Part shown: positions 7,988-15,932 of the stretch, piece after piece
How the letters are laid out: every line of letters starts with the position of its first letter
Position numbering within the stretch: position 1 is the stretch's first letter
Assembly: GCA_910587555.1 (NCBI GenBank)
Contig: CAJULV010000015.1
Location: forward strand, 10,503 to 70,971
Direction: 5' to 3'
Origin: an uncultured Acetatifactor sp.
GTDB lineage: Bacteria > Bacillota > Clostridia > Lachnospirales > Lachnospiraceae
DNA: 60,469 nt
Program-made: the position numbers and the translations under genes
Notes under the pieces: model-generated
What the model was told of the DNA's origin: nothing
The model's database searches: none
Seen by the model: the letters and a program-made list of their open reading frames with translations, nothing else

Positions 7988-9397
7988 TTACCTGTGCTTA
8001 CCGTTGTTCCCCCGAACCGCAAAGTCAACCCCGGTATGCCTGGGATTGTCGTCGTCAAACAGATAGTCCTTTCCGGGCAGAACCGCATTCAGGATGATTC
8101 CCGTCAGCGCGCCCACTGCAATTCCGGAAAAACGGATGCTCAAATCGCCCACTGCAAATCCCACAGATCCTGCCGCACTGTAGTTGATGCCGATAGACAG
8201 TACAAGGATCAACGCTGCAATGATAACATTTCGGCTCTTCGCAAAATCCACCTGGGTTTCCACAATATTGCGCACACCTACAGCAGAAATCATACCGTAA
8301 AGCACCAGCGACACGCCTCCGCAGGTAGCAGTGGGCATACAGCCGATAATGGCCGCAAATTTCGGCGAGAAGGAAAACAGGATAGCAAACAGCGCCGCGA
8401 TTCTGATCACAAGCGGATCAAACACCTTTGTCAGCGCCAGCACGCCTGTATTCTCTCCGTATGTGGTATTGGCAGGGGCCCCGAACAGAGATGCCATAAT
8501 GGTAGCCAGTCCGTCCCCAAGCAGCGTCCGGTGAAGGCCGGGTTCCTTAATGTAATTTTTCCCCACTGTAGAAGATATGGCGGAAACATCTCCGATATGC
8601 TCTACAATAGTGGCCAGGGCGATAGGCATGATGGTAATCACGGAAGTGATCAGAAGAGAGGTATCCCCCTCCGATAATGCCCAGAAAGCCGTACGTTCCC
8701 AATGAATGGGAAGCCCCACCCAGGCCGCCTCCTTCACCGCAGTAAAATCCACCCTGCCTGTCACTGCCGCCAGCACATAAGAACCGATGACACCGATTAT
8801 AATGGGAACGATTTTTACCATTCCCTTTCCCCAGATATTGCAGACAATCACCAAGGCAATGGCCACAATGGCAATGAGCCAGTCCGCAGAACAGTTGTCA
8901 ATGGCAGACTGGGACAGGGTCAGCCCGATGGCAATGATGATGGGTCCGGTCACAATGGGCGGGAAAAACCGCATTACCCTGCCGGTACCGAATACTTTGA
9001 TCAGAAGGGAAAGCAGCAGATACACAAGCCCCGCGCAGGCCACGCCGAAACTGGCGTATGGGAGCAGCTTCGAATTGTCCAAGGCATTGCCCGCATTGTC
9101 CATCATGGGCGCAATGGCCGCGTATCCCCCCAGAAAAGCAAAGGACGAACCCAGGAAAGCCGGCACCTTACCCTTTGTCAGAAAATGAAACAATAAAGTG
9201 CCCAGACCGGCAAACAGCAATGTGGTGGACACGTCCAGCCCTGTCAGCATGGGTACCAGTATGGTGGCGCCGAACATGGCAAACATATGCTGCAGCCCCA
9301 ACACCACGACTTTCGGCGCCCCCAGGCTCTTCGCATCATAGATGCAGGTATCGCCGATGCCCTTTTCAACGGGTGTGTTTCTCGTTTTTTCTTTCAT
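7988..9397 (-). CDS. Uracil/xanthine (NCS2) permease
   Basis: A 469-residue polytopic membrane protein of the nucleobase-ascorbate (NCS2, UraA/UapA) family, importing uracil or xanthine-type bases by proton symport. Features: LGLQHMFAMFGATILVPMLTG in TM1, the TM3 GSSFAFLGG loop, FFPPIVTGPIIIAIGL, the TM8 Glu in ATIVEHIGDVSAIS, and NTTYGENTGVLALTK with Glu in the TM10 half-helix. NTTYGEN is closer to uracil permeases than to purine ones. Start 9397 follows AGGAGA at 7 nt. Its presumed promoter (9737-9765), a terminator-like hairpin and a 105-bp repeat give it a leader of over 300 nt. Confidence 0.9.
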   Translation of the reverse strand: MKEKTRNTPVEKGIGDTCIYDAKSLGAPKVVVLGLQHMFAMFGATILVPMLTGLDVSTTLLFAGLGTLLFHFLTKGKVPAFLGSSFAFLGGYAAIAPMMDNAGNALDNSKLLPYASFGVACAGLVYLLLSLLIKVFGTGRVMRFFPPIVTGPIIIAIGLTLSQSAIDNCSADWLIAIVAIALVIVCNIWGKGMVKIVPIIIGVIGSYVLAAVTGRVDFTAVKEAAWVGLPIHWERTAFWALSEGDTSLLITSVITIMPIALATIVEHIGDVSAISSTVGKNYIKEPGLHRTLLGDGLATIMASLFGAPANTTYGENTGVLALTKVFDPLVIRIAALFAILFSFSPKFAAIIGCMPTATCGGVSLVLYGMISAVGVRNIVETQVDFAKSRNVIIAALILVLSIGINYSAAGSVGFAVGDLSIRFSGIAVGALTGIILNAVLPGKDYLFDDDNPRHTGVDFAVRGNNGKHR

Positions 9398-9414
9398 GTG
9401 TTTTCTCCTAATTA

Positions 9415-9639
9415 CAGTTCCGTATCCGACCCTTCCATGCCTCTTCCCTGCAGAGTACTTCCGGCCGCAGGTTCATCGTCCGCAAGTTCTCTGGGCATTC
9501 CAGGGGCGGATACTGTTTCCAGTTCCGTATCCGACCCTTCCATGCCCTTTCCCTGCAGAGTACTTCCGGCCGCAGGTTCATCGTCCGCAAGTTCTCTGGG
9601 CATTCCAGGGGCGGATACTGTTTCCAGTTCCGTTATGCG
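9415..9639. repeat. 105-bp tandem repeat in the leader of the permease gene
   Basis: CAGTTCCGTATCCGACCCTT starts at 9415 and 9520, and a truncated third copy starts at 9625. The two full units differ at only a few bases, so the duplication is recent. The unit (105 bp, 35 codons) stays open in several frames on both strands. I do not call a gene in it. With the hairpin at 9697 and the promoter at 9737 it makes up the 364-nt gap 9398-9761. Confidence 0.9.
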
Positions 9640-9696
9640 TCTGTCTCCTGTCTGCAGATAAGTGTCGTCTCCTGCAGCAAGACACATTGCGCACAG

Positions 9697-9716
9697 AAAA
9701 AGGCTGCCCCGGCAGC
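9697..9716 (-). terminator. Intrinsic terminator or attenuator in permease leader
   Basis: Minus strand GCTGC-CGGG-GCAGC-CTTTTT. It lies 46 nt after the SGNH gene's stop and about 14-33 nt downstream of the expected start of the permease transcript, so it could end the upstream operon and also attenuate the permease transcript. The stem is short (5-6 bp). Confidence 0.5.
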
Positions 9717-9736
9717 GCCGTCAGCAACCCATTCCT

Positions 9737-9765
9737 ATCATAATATTTCACCGCACAACAGTCAA
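9737..9765 (-). promoter_or_regulatory. Promoter for the NCS2 permease
   Basis: TTGACT (9765-9760), a 17-nt spacer, then TATGAT (9742-9737). The -35 overlaps the stop codon of the SGNH gene. Expected start of transcription is near 9730. Confidence 0.55.
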
Positions 9766-11021
9766 GAAGATATTGCGTGAGTTTTCAAAAAATCTTTCCA
9801 GATCTGAATATACTTTGCTTTCAGATGAACGCCGTCAAAGGTATAATCCGGCACCATTCCGCCTGTCTCGTCGCAGACCAGCGGGTTCACGTCCAGAAAA
9901 AAGATTTTCTCGTTGTCCGCTATGCCGGCGATTCCTTCATTACGTGCGGCAATGCCCTCATTGGTGATATAATCTCCCTGGGCCGACCGCTCCGCAGTGA
10001 CCTTCATAATGGCCTGCAGGTAGATGACAGCGTCCGGCTGCAGTTCCCGGAGATGATTCACCACCTCCTGATATTTTTCCAGAAAACTCTCCACCGTACC
10101 GGTTCCCATCTCATTGATGCCTATCATCAGATATATTTTTGCAAAACTGTTTTGCTCCAGGGCCTCCTCCACGCTGATCTTCTTCCGCTCGTCCGGGACG
10201 GACACAATTTCGGAATCAAATATTTTGTAAACCGTCAATCCTGTAGAGGCGTAAAAAGTTGAAATCTCTTCCAGCCCACCGTATTCGAACATTCCCACCG
10301 TTCTGGAATCCCCTATGAACACCGCATCCGCGAAATAATCGTCTTCCACGGTCATGTACTGCACCTGGGAAGGATCGTTCCCTTCTCCGGGCACACCGGA
10401 ATTGCCGCTTCCCGTCGCACTGCCGTTTCCTGGCACCTGACCGGAATTGTCCGCCCCGGCTCCGTTCGCGTCTCCGGGTATTCCACCTCCGCTTCCGTTG
10501 GCGCCTCCAGATACCCCCGTCCCGCTTCCGTTCGCGTCTCCGGGTATTCCACCTCCGCTTCCGTTCACGTCTCCAGCTGCTCCACCTCCGCTTCCGTTGG
10601 CGTCTCCAGGTACTCCCGTCCCGCTTCCGTTCGCGCCTCCAGATACCCCCGTCCCGCTTCCGTTCGCGTCTCCGGGTATTCCACCTCCGCTTCCGCTCAC
10701 GTCTCCGCTTCCCGCCGTCGTGCCGCTCTCCACGCCTTCCGGAATCCCCATACCGTTTGCGCTTTCTCCGTCCGCGAGAAGACCCCCTCCGGGAAATTCC
10801 TCCGCGCCGTCCCCGGAGGAAACACCCCCTGCGTCTCCGGACGCCCAGCTTCCCGCCGCACCGTCAGCCATCAAGATACTTTCTTCCTTCAGTTCACGGC
10901 ACCATTCCTTCAGCTGACTCAGCGGACCCGCATAAACCTGCCATTTGTCCACAAAAGCGAGATACACCAGGCCTGTTGCCGTAAATAAAATCAAATATCC
11001 CCATTTTTTCAGCCATTTCAT
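9762..11021 (-). CDS. Membrane-anchored SGNH/GDSL hydrolase with Gly/Ser-rich repeat linker
   Basis: A 419-residue protein: an N-terminal membrane anchor (residues about 6-25, WGYLILFTATGLVYLAF), a Gly-Ser-Asn linker of repeated 11-residue units (about 107-187), and a C-terminal SGNH esterase domain (about 225-419). Block I is AVFIGDSRTVG (Ser), the Gly/Asn block is LMIGINEMG, and block V is FDGVHL (Asp and His). The domain should face outward. Start 11021 (MKWLKKWGY) is preferred over an upstream in-frame start at 11093. It follows the MBOAT gene by 79 nt. MBOAT plus SGNH pairs O-acylate extracellular polysaccharides, as AlgI works with AlgX or AlgJ partners. The specific polymer is unknown. 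Confidence 0.85.
   Translation of the reverse strand: MKWLKKWGYLILFTATGLVYLAFVDKWQVYAGPLSQLKEWCRELKEESILMADGAAGSWASGDAGGVSSGDGAEEFPGGGLLADGESANGMGIPEGVESGTTAGSGDVSGSGGGIPGDANGSGTGVSGGANGSGTGVPGDANGSGGGAAGDVNGSGGGIPGDANGSGTGVSGGANGSGGGIPGDANGAGADNSGQVPGNGSATGSGNSGVPGEGNDPSQVQYMTVEDDYFADAVFIGDSRTVGMFEYGGLEEISTFYASTGLTVYKIFDSEIVSVPDERKKISVEEALEQNSFAKIYLMIGINEMGTGTVESFLEKYQEVVNHLRELQPDAVIYLQAIMKVTAERSAQGDYITNEGIAARNEGIAGIADNEKIFFLDVNPLVCDETGGMVPDYTFDGVHLKAKYIQIWKDFLKTHAISS
10459..10700. repeat. 33-bp in-frame repeat in the SGNH gene linker
   Basis: Seven units of 33 bp coding GSG(T/G)G(V/I)(S/P)G(G/D)AN on the minus strand. Variants alternate (GSGGGIPGDAN, GSGTGVSGGAN), suggesting expansion by unequal exchange of a two-unit block. 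The encoded linker is flexible and could span part of the cell wall. Confidence 0.9.
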
Positions 11022-11100
11022 ATTTATCACCCGATTTCCCGCAAAACCTTCCTTCCGAAGACATGTCAGGCAGAAAGAGGACGTATTTCTCAAACACTCC

Positions 11101-12465
11101 CTAAAAATCCAGATACTTAAACGGGTTACACCCTTCCACCTGCAGCCTCCAGATACACAGCCAAAACAGCGCTGCCAGAAGGACGATGCCCGGCAGCGTA
11201 TCCTTCAGTTTCCGAAACAGATTCCCTACCGCCGGCGTGCAGGCAATCGCTCCTGCGGCAAACAGCCCCCCGTAATCCGTCAGCGCCTTCTGCCAGTCCC
11301 CAACCCCCACGACCTGTCCGGGAAATACATGGAACATCCTTCCCAGATAAATCTGGAGCTGGGCAATATCCGTGATGTCAAAGCACACCCATGTAATCGG
11401 GATAAATGCCCATACATAGAGATGGGACAGCACCCTGGCCGGTCCTTTCTTCACCCATCTGCCCGCCCCCCAGGCCTTCAGCTGTCTCTCAACCACAATT
11501 GCCAGCCACAGCAGCATTCCCCAGATCAGGAAATTCGCCTTGCTCCCATGCCAGACAGACGTCAGTGTCCAGACCGCCAGCAGATTACACACTGTCCGGA
11601 ACTCCCCCCTGCGGTTTCCGCCAAGGGGAATATAGACATACTTTGTAAACCACCTGCCCAGTGACATGTGCCACCTTCTGTAAAAATCGCGGACGGAAGC
11701 AGCCATATAGGGATTCCGGAAATTCTGCGGAAGCTCAAAGCCAAGCATTCGTCCCAGTCCCGATGCCATCAGCGAATAGCCGTAAAAGTCAAAGTATATT
11801 TTCATGGAATAGGCAACTGCGGCAATCCAGGCAAGCGGCGTTGAAATACTCTCAAAGCCTGTCACCTGTACCTCCTGCCACAGCAGTCCAATCCGGTCCG
11901 CCAACAGCACCTTTGACGCAAGCCCCATGGTAAAGATCTTCATCCCCTCCTGGACGCCTGTTACGGAAAAATCCCTCTGCTGCAGACTCTCCCTCAGCTT
12001 CCCGTAACCTACAAGCGGGCCGGACAACAGCTGCGGAAACATGGTGATATAACCTGCCAGCCGAAGAAAAGAGTCCTCCCGCTTCAATTCTCCCCGGTAC
12101 ACATCCGTCAGATAGGATAAAATCTGGAATGTGTAAAAACTGATGCCGGGAGGCAGGCCTATACCTGCCAGACCATATTTATATATTGCAAGAACCCCCA
12201 CATTATAAACCAGGGCTGTTCCAAAGATAATCCTTCTTAAATTCCTGCGTCTCCTTTTCCCCTTTGGCTCCAGATGCAGTCCGAAAAAATAGTTTACAAC
12301 CACGGACAGCAACAGCAAAAACAGGTATTTCGGCTCCCCAAGGGCGTAAAAAATAAGGCTTCCTGACAGAAGTGTCACATTTCTAAGCCTTTTCGGAGTC
12401 AAACCATACATGATTAAGAAAATCGGAAGAAAGAAGAGAAGGAATTCTATACTGCTGAATATCAA
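11101..12465 (-). CDS. MBOAT-family membrane O-acyltransferase (AlgI-like)
   Basis: A 454-residue multi-spanning acyltransferase. Family hallmarks: FSSIEFLLFFLP at the N terminus, PPGISFYTFQILSYLTDVYRG, FPQLLSGPL, NFRNPYMAASVRDFYRRWHMSLGRWFTKYVYIPLGG, and the catalytic His in TSVWHG. Such proteins move acetyl groups across the membrane to modify exopolysaccharide or teichoic acid. The partner SGNH gene follows directly, completing a typical acylation pair. The first codon appears to be TTG at 12465 (family members start MxFSSxEF). The ribosome site is weak. A promoter candidate lies at 12531-12559. Confidence 0.92.
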   Translation of the reverse strand: MIFSSIEFLLFFLPIFLIMYGLTPKRLRNVTLLSGSLIFYALGEPKYLFLLLLSVVVNYFFGLHLEPKGKRRRRNLRRIIFGTALVYNVGVLAIYKYGLAGIGLPPGISFYTFQILSYLTDVYRGELKREDSFLRLAGYITMFPQLLSGPLVGYGKLRESLQQRDFSVTGVQEGMKIFTMGLASKVLLADRIGLLWQEVQVTGFESISTPLAWIAAVAYSMKIYFDFYGYSLMASGLGRMLGFELPQNFRNPYMAASVRDFYRRWHMSLGRWFTKYVYIPLGGNRRGEFRTVCNLLAVWTLTSVWHGSKANFLIWGMLLWLAIVVERQLKAWGAGRWVKKGPARVLSHLYVWAFIPITWVCFDITDIAQLQIYLGRMFHVFPGQVVGVGDWQKALTDYGGLFAAGAIACTPAVGNLFRKLKDTLPGIVLLAALFWLCIWRLQVEGCNPFKYLDF

Positions 12466-12796
12466 AACTCATCACATCTTTCGTCGTTTCCCGGAAAGCC
12501 GTCCTTCCCCGAAAAGCTTTCCTTTCTATTATAGTATCCTGTCATGAGCATCTTGACAACTAAAAAAATCTTAATTTTACCTTCCAAATTGTTACAAAAA
12601 CGTAGCAATTATGTAAGAATTGTTGTAAACTGTAAGAAATGCAAATTTTTCCCTGCCTACATGGCCAGGACCCTACAGCCGGGCCGCATCCGGGCAACGA
12701 TAAAAACGGAAATACCGCGCGTTTCTCCTGCGGAAGACCCGATAACCGCCCCGGTCATTTCGGGGCACTGCCTCTGCAGCACTGAAAGGACGAAAC
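12466..12796. other. Divergent intergenic region (331 nt)
   Basis: Lies between the leftward MBOAT gene and the rightward cysteine-rich gene. It holds a promoter candidate for the former (12531-12559), an A/T-rich stretch at 12560-12650 that probably carries the rightward promoter, and GAAAGGA just before 12797. I see no RNA gene or small protein here. Confidence 0.4.
12531..12559 (-). promoter_or_regulatory. Promoter candidate for the MBOAT-SGNH operon
   Basis: TTGTCA (12559-12554), 17 nt, TACTAT (12536-12531). A second -10, TATAAT, lies 3 nt further on. It is about 65 nt from the MBOAT start. Confidence 0.4.
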
Positions 12797-13558
12797 ATGA
12801 AAGAACAATTATACACCATCCCCTTAAACGATGCCGTAAACGCCGGCGACGAATGCCCCTTCTGCTTTATTGAGAGAAGCGTGGAACAGGACCTTCTGGA
12901 CTTTGTCCTGGGCAGCGGTTCCTCCTATATGGAGGCCGATATCCGTGAAATGACGGACAATGCCGGCTTCTGCCGGAAGCATTTCCAGAAAATGTTCGAC
13001 TACGGCAACACCTTGGGCAATGCCTGGATTCTGAAAACCCACTACCGGAAGGTCATCGGAGAAATGAAAGAGCAGTTCGCGCACTTCAAGCCTGCCAAAA
13101 CCACATTGAAGGACAAACTCCGCAAAACTTCCGAATCTTCCAATGCCATCGGCATGTGGGTGCAGAAAAAGGAAAGCTCCTGCTATGTCTGTGACCAATT
13201 TAAAGACACCTATGAACGTTATATGGATACTTTTTTCTATCTCTGGAAGCAGGACAAGGAATTCCGCAGGAAAGTCAGCGAGGGCAAAGGCTTCTGCCTG
13301 CACCATTTCGGCGGACTCTGCGAAGCCTCTGACAGCAGGCTCTCCAACAACGAGAAGGACGATTTCTACCAAATCATGTTCCCCCTGATGGAACGCAATA
13401 TGGAACGTCTGGCAGAAGATGTGGCATGGATGGTGGAAAAGTTCGACTACCGCAACAAAGACGCCGACTGGAAGGAATCCAAAGATGCCATCCAGCGCGG
13501 CATGCAGAAGCTGAAGGGCGGATACCCGGCTGACGGCCCTTATAAGATGAACAAGTAA
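12797..13558 (+). CDS. Cysteine-rich DUF6062-type protein
   Basis: A 253-residue soluble protein of unknown function, which I associate with the DUF6062 family from memory. Two similar halves each carry a Cys-x-x-Cys followed by a Cys/His pair: CPFC with CRKH (residues about 20-65), then CYVC with CLHH (about 129-175). This suggests two metal sites, probably zinc. The rest is helical and charged. Start ATG 12797 follows AAAGGA. It ends 4 nt from the convergent TetR gene with no terminator between, so the two mRNAs may overlap at their 3' ends. Confidence 0.75.
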   Translation: MKEQLYTIPLNDAVNAGDECPFCFIERSVEQDLLDFVLGSGSSYMEADIREMTDNAGFCRKHFQKMFDYGNTLGNAWILKTHYRKVIGEMKEQFAHFKPAKTTLKDKLRKTSESSNAIGMWVQKKESSCYVCDQFKDTYERYMDTFFYLWKQDKEFRRKVSEGKGFCLHHFGGLCEASDSRLSNNEKDDFYQIMFPLMERNMERLAEDVAWMVEKFDYRNKDADWKESKDAIQRGMQKLKGGYPADGPYKMNK

Positions 13559-13562
13559 CAGA

Positions 13563-14165
13563 TTATCTATATACGATTTTTCGCGCCATATCCAGATAAT
13601 CGCAGATTTCCTCATAGAGCATCTCCGGCTGGAAGGAAGCATCCTGAAACCGCTCTGCCATAAGCCCCTTGATGGTGAAATCCAACATTCTGCGCAGTTT
13701 TTCACCATCGATTCCCGCCGGCAGGGCGGTATAGTCAATCTGGGCATTAATGGCTGCGCCGGCCTCCTCCAGCACATTTTTCTTTTCCTCCACGGCCAGG
13801 AGCGCCTCATAGCAATCTTCCGACATGGAGCGGTTCAAAAACTGCTGCATATAGGGATATCCCCGCATGGCATGCATCCTTGCCCGCTCCACCTGCCTGA
13901 TCACCATAAACAGGTCGCTTTCTTTCGAATCCACAGTGGAGCGCAGTTCCAATGTCATATACCTGACACTATAGTCATAAATAAACTGATATACCCCGAC
14001 CTTACTTCCAAAATAATGGAACAGCAGCCCCTTGCTGACGGCCGCTTCCCGGACAATGTCATCTGTACTGCCGTGACGGTAGCCCTGGATTGCAAATACC
14101 TTCAACGCCGCGTTTATCATCCTGTCCTGCTTCTCTTTTTTCAGGTCAAAAAATTTGCTGTTCAT
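13563..14165 (-). CDS. TetR/AcrR family transcriptional regulator
   Basis: A 200-residue regulator. The N-terminal TetR helix-turn-helix (residues about 10-57: INAALKVFAIQGYRHGSTDDIVREAAVSKGLLFHYFGSK) is canonical. The C-terminal ligand domain is not classifiable. Start 14165 follows AGGAG at 7 nt. It is divergent from the small acidic membrane protein at 14345, and an inverted repeat (14304-14317) lies in the shared gap, so control of that gene or of itself is plausible. Confidence 0.9.
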   Translation of the reverse strand: MNSKFFDLKKEKQDRMINAALKVFAIQGYRHGSTDDIVREAAVSKGLLFHYFGSKVGVYQFIYDYSVRYMTLELRSTVDSKESDLFMVIRQVERARMHAMRGYPYMQQFLNRSMSEDCYEALLAVEEKKNVLEEAGAAINAQIDYTALPAGIDGEKLRRMLDFTIKGLMAERFQDASFQPEMLYEEICDYLDMARKIVYR

Positions 14166-14303
14166 ATGTTATGCTCCTGTAAAGGCCCCGATGCCCTCTT
14201 ATGTTCTTCCTCCGGAAATGCCCGATATATCTGAAATCAAAAATTTCTATAAAAATTGTACATATTCCCTTTTCAAAACCACAAAATAGTATTAATATCT
14301 AAT

Positions 14304-14317
14304 TGGTACAGTTACCA
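14304..14317. promoter_or_regulatory. Inverted repeat, possible TetR operator
   Basis: TGGTA-CAGT-TACCA lies between the divergent TetR gene and the 14345 gene, just after a possible -10 (TAATAT). Half-sites are only 5 bp. Assigning it to the adjacent regulator is inference. Confidence 0.35.
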
Positions 14318-14344
14318 GTAAAACCCATTTGAAAGGAGTTGCCT

Positions 14345-14737
14345 ATGTCTAAAAAATTTGGAAAAATTTTATTCCTCTCCGCTGCTGCTGCCTCCGTAGC
14401 GGCAGCAGCCCTCTACTTCGTACGTAAAAGGGAAGCTGCACTGGACGAACCTATGGAAGACGACTATGATGATTTCAGCATTGACGATGAGGAAGATTCC
14501 GACGTTCCCACCAACTACGTACCGCTGAATTCCGATGCCCCTGAAGGGGCACCCGCCGATTCCGCTGAAAATACCCCCGTGGAATCCGCTCCGGCCGAAA
14601 ATGCAGCCCCCGAATCCGATTCCTTTACGCCCCTTGCGGAGCAGGTGGCCAAGGCTGCCGAAACAGCAGAGGAATCCGAAGAATTTTTCGACGAGGAAGA
14701 CGGTTCCGAGGAAGAGCCGCCCATCAGTGAATCTTAA
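14345..14737 (+). CDS. Small membrane-anchored acidic protein
   Basis: 130 residues. The N-terminal segment MSKKFGKILFLSAAAASVAAAALYFVRKR is a signal anchor. It is followed by a strongly acidic, Pro/Ala/Glu-rich tail (EDDYDDFSIDDEEDSD and similar) with no folded-domain signature, ending EDGSEEEPPISES. The ATG at 14345 is chosen because AAAGGAG (14332-14338) lies 6 nt away. A TTG two codons earlier is too close. A hairpin terminator follows the stop directly. Unrecognised: it may be a YtxH-like anchored acidic protein. Confidence 0.75.
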   Translation: MSKKFGKILFLSAAAASVAAAALYFVRKREAALDEPMEDDYDDFSIDDEEDSDVPTNYVPLNSDAPEGAPADSAENTPVESAPAENAAPESDSFTPLAEQVAKAAETAEESEEFFDEEDGSEEEPPISES

Positions 14738-14766
14738 AAAAGCCGCCGCTTATGCGGCTTTTTTAT
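14736..14766 (+). terminator. Bidirectional rho-independent terminator
   Basis: AAAAAAGCCGC-CGCTTAT-GCGGCTTTTTT begins within the stop codon of the acidic protein gene. It has A and T tracts on either side and should end the plus transcript. Confidence 0.85.
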
Positions 14767-14914
14767 TGTCATATTCCGCCGGATAACACATAGAGGGAAG
14801 CCTCCCCCCTGAAAGAAGCTTCCCGGATCTGATCTCTTTTTTCATATGCCCACAGCTCTCATACAGGCATACCGTCCCGAGCGGGAACGTCATTCGTCCA
14901 AAACCGCGCCCCGC

Positions 14915-15763
14915 CTATTTTGTCTTCAGCTCCCGCATTACCTGGTCTTTCATATCCCGCGCCCTGTCCTTGATTCGAACATTCGCGCCGGGAGACGTGA
15001 TCACCGCGCTCAAAAGCTTCGTGGCCACTCCGTAGTCTTTAAACCTGACGGCCAGCACCGCCACCAGATAATCCACAGTGACCGTATTCATGCCGCATAT
15101 GGGAAACATCTCGGATTGCCTTGCCTCTGAAAAACCTTTGTAGGCATTCTCCAGAAATTCGTCCTCCTGCCTGCCCAGTTTCTCCACCAGCTTCTCGTCG
15201 TATGTTTCCTTCTCCCGCAGGCTCTCACCGTACCCTCTGAGCAGCCAGGCATTCTTCAGGCAGATGTACGCCTTTTCGCTTGCTTTAGAACGTTTTACCA
15301 CAGCATTTACCAATGCCATCTTATACCGCTCCATTGCCTGCTCATAGCCGTAAGTCTCATCGTTATAAACGGTAAGCGTCACTGCCTGGCTGATCTTTTC
15401 CCTTATCAGCTTCGCCTGTGAGGAGGTCACATTGGTAAAAAAGCGGATCAACGCCGCATATCCGCATGTGGGGCACATCACCACATCATACTTGACAGCA
15501 TCGATTCCCTCATATCTCGCCCGCAGGTCCTGGTCTGTCCCCAGCAGCCTCGCCTTGCTGGATTTCATAATCTTGGCGGTAAAAGGGCTGTCACACACCG
15601 GGCATACGAAAGACCTGTCATAAATCAGGTCTTTCTCCTGCGGTTTCGGCGGTGCAGCCGCAGGAGCAGCTTTCTTAGCCTCCTCCTTTTTCGTCTCCTC
15701 AAAAAGCTCCAGTTCTTCCATGTTCCCCAGGCCCAGATGCTTTAAACCTGAAAAAATCCCCAT
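14915..15763 (-). CDS. DUF2225 zinc-ribbon protein
   Basis: A 282-residue protein of the DUF2225 family (function unknown). Two CxxC knuckles, CPVCDSPF (about residue 54) and CPTCGYAA (about 97), should hold one zinc. The C-terminal helical part (ERYKMALVNAVVKRSKASEKAYICLKNAWLLRGYGE) looks like a TPR-type repeat. The N terminus has a Lys/Glu/Ala/Pro-rich linker. The start at 15763 (MGIFSG) is preferred because GGAGGAG, which would code in a longer ORF from 15775, is its ribosome site. It lies downstream of glnS with about 170 nt between. Confidence 0.85.
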   Translation of the reverse strand: MGIFSGLKHLGLGNMEELELFEETKKEEAKKAAPAAAPPKPQEKDLIYDRSFVCPVCDSPFTAKIMKSSKARLLGTDQDLRARYEGIDAVKYDVVMCPTCGYAALIRFFTNVTSSQAKLIREKISQAVTLTVYNDETYGYEQAMERYKMALVNAVVKRSKASEKAYICLKNAWLLRGYGESLREKETYDEKLVEKLGRQEDEFLENAYKGFSEARQSEMFPICGMNTVTVDYLVAVLAVRFKDYGVATKLLSAVITSPGANVRIKDRARDMKDQVMRELKTK

Positions 15764-15932
15764 GCTCTCCTCCATCCCGGAACGGGCTTTCCCTCAATTT
15801 ACTTTCCCCTGCCTGCCGCGGCATCATCCCCGGCTTCGGCGGCTGAAGGGCAGGCTGCCCCGGAAGCGCGGTTCCCCTCTGCCTTAAGGCCAACATATGC
15901 AGCTTCCAAAAAACGAAAATGTCCTCCTGCAC

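Noticed and set aside
9412..9687. 91-codon ORF on the minus strand just before the permease
   Set aside because: It is open only because a 105-bp (35-codon) unit is duplicated. Other frames are open too, and there is no ribosome site or recognisable fold.
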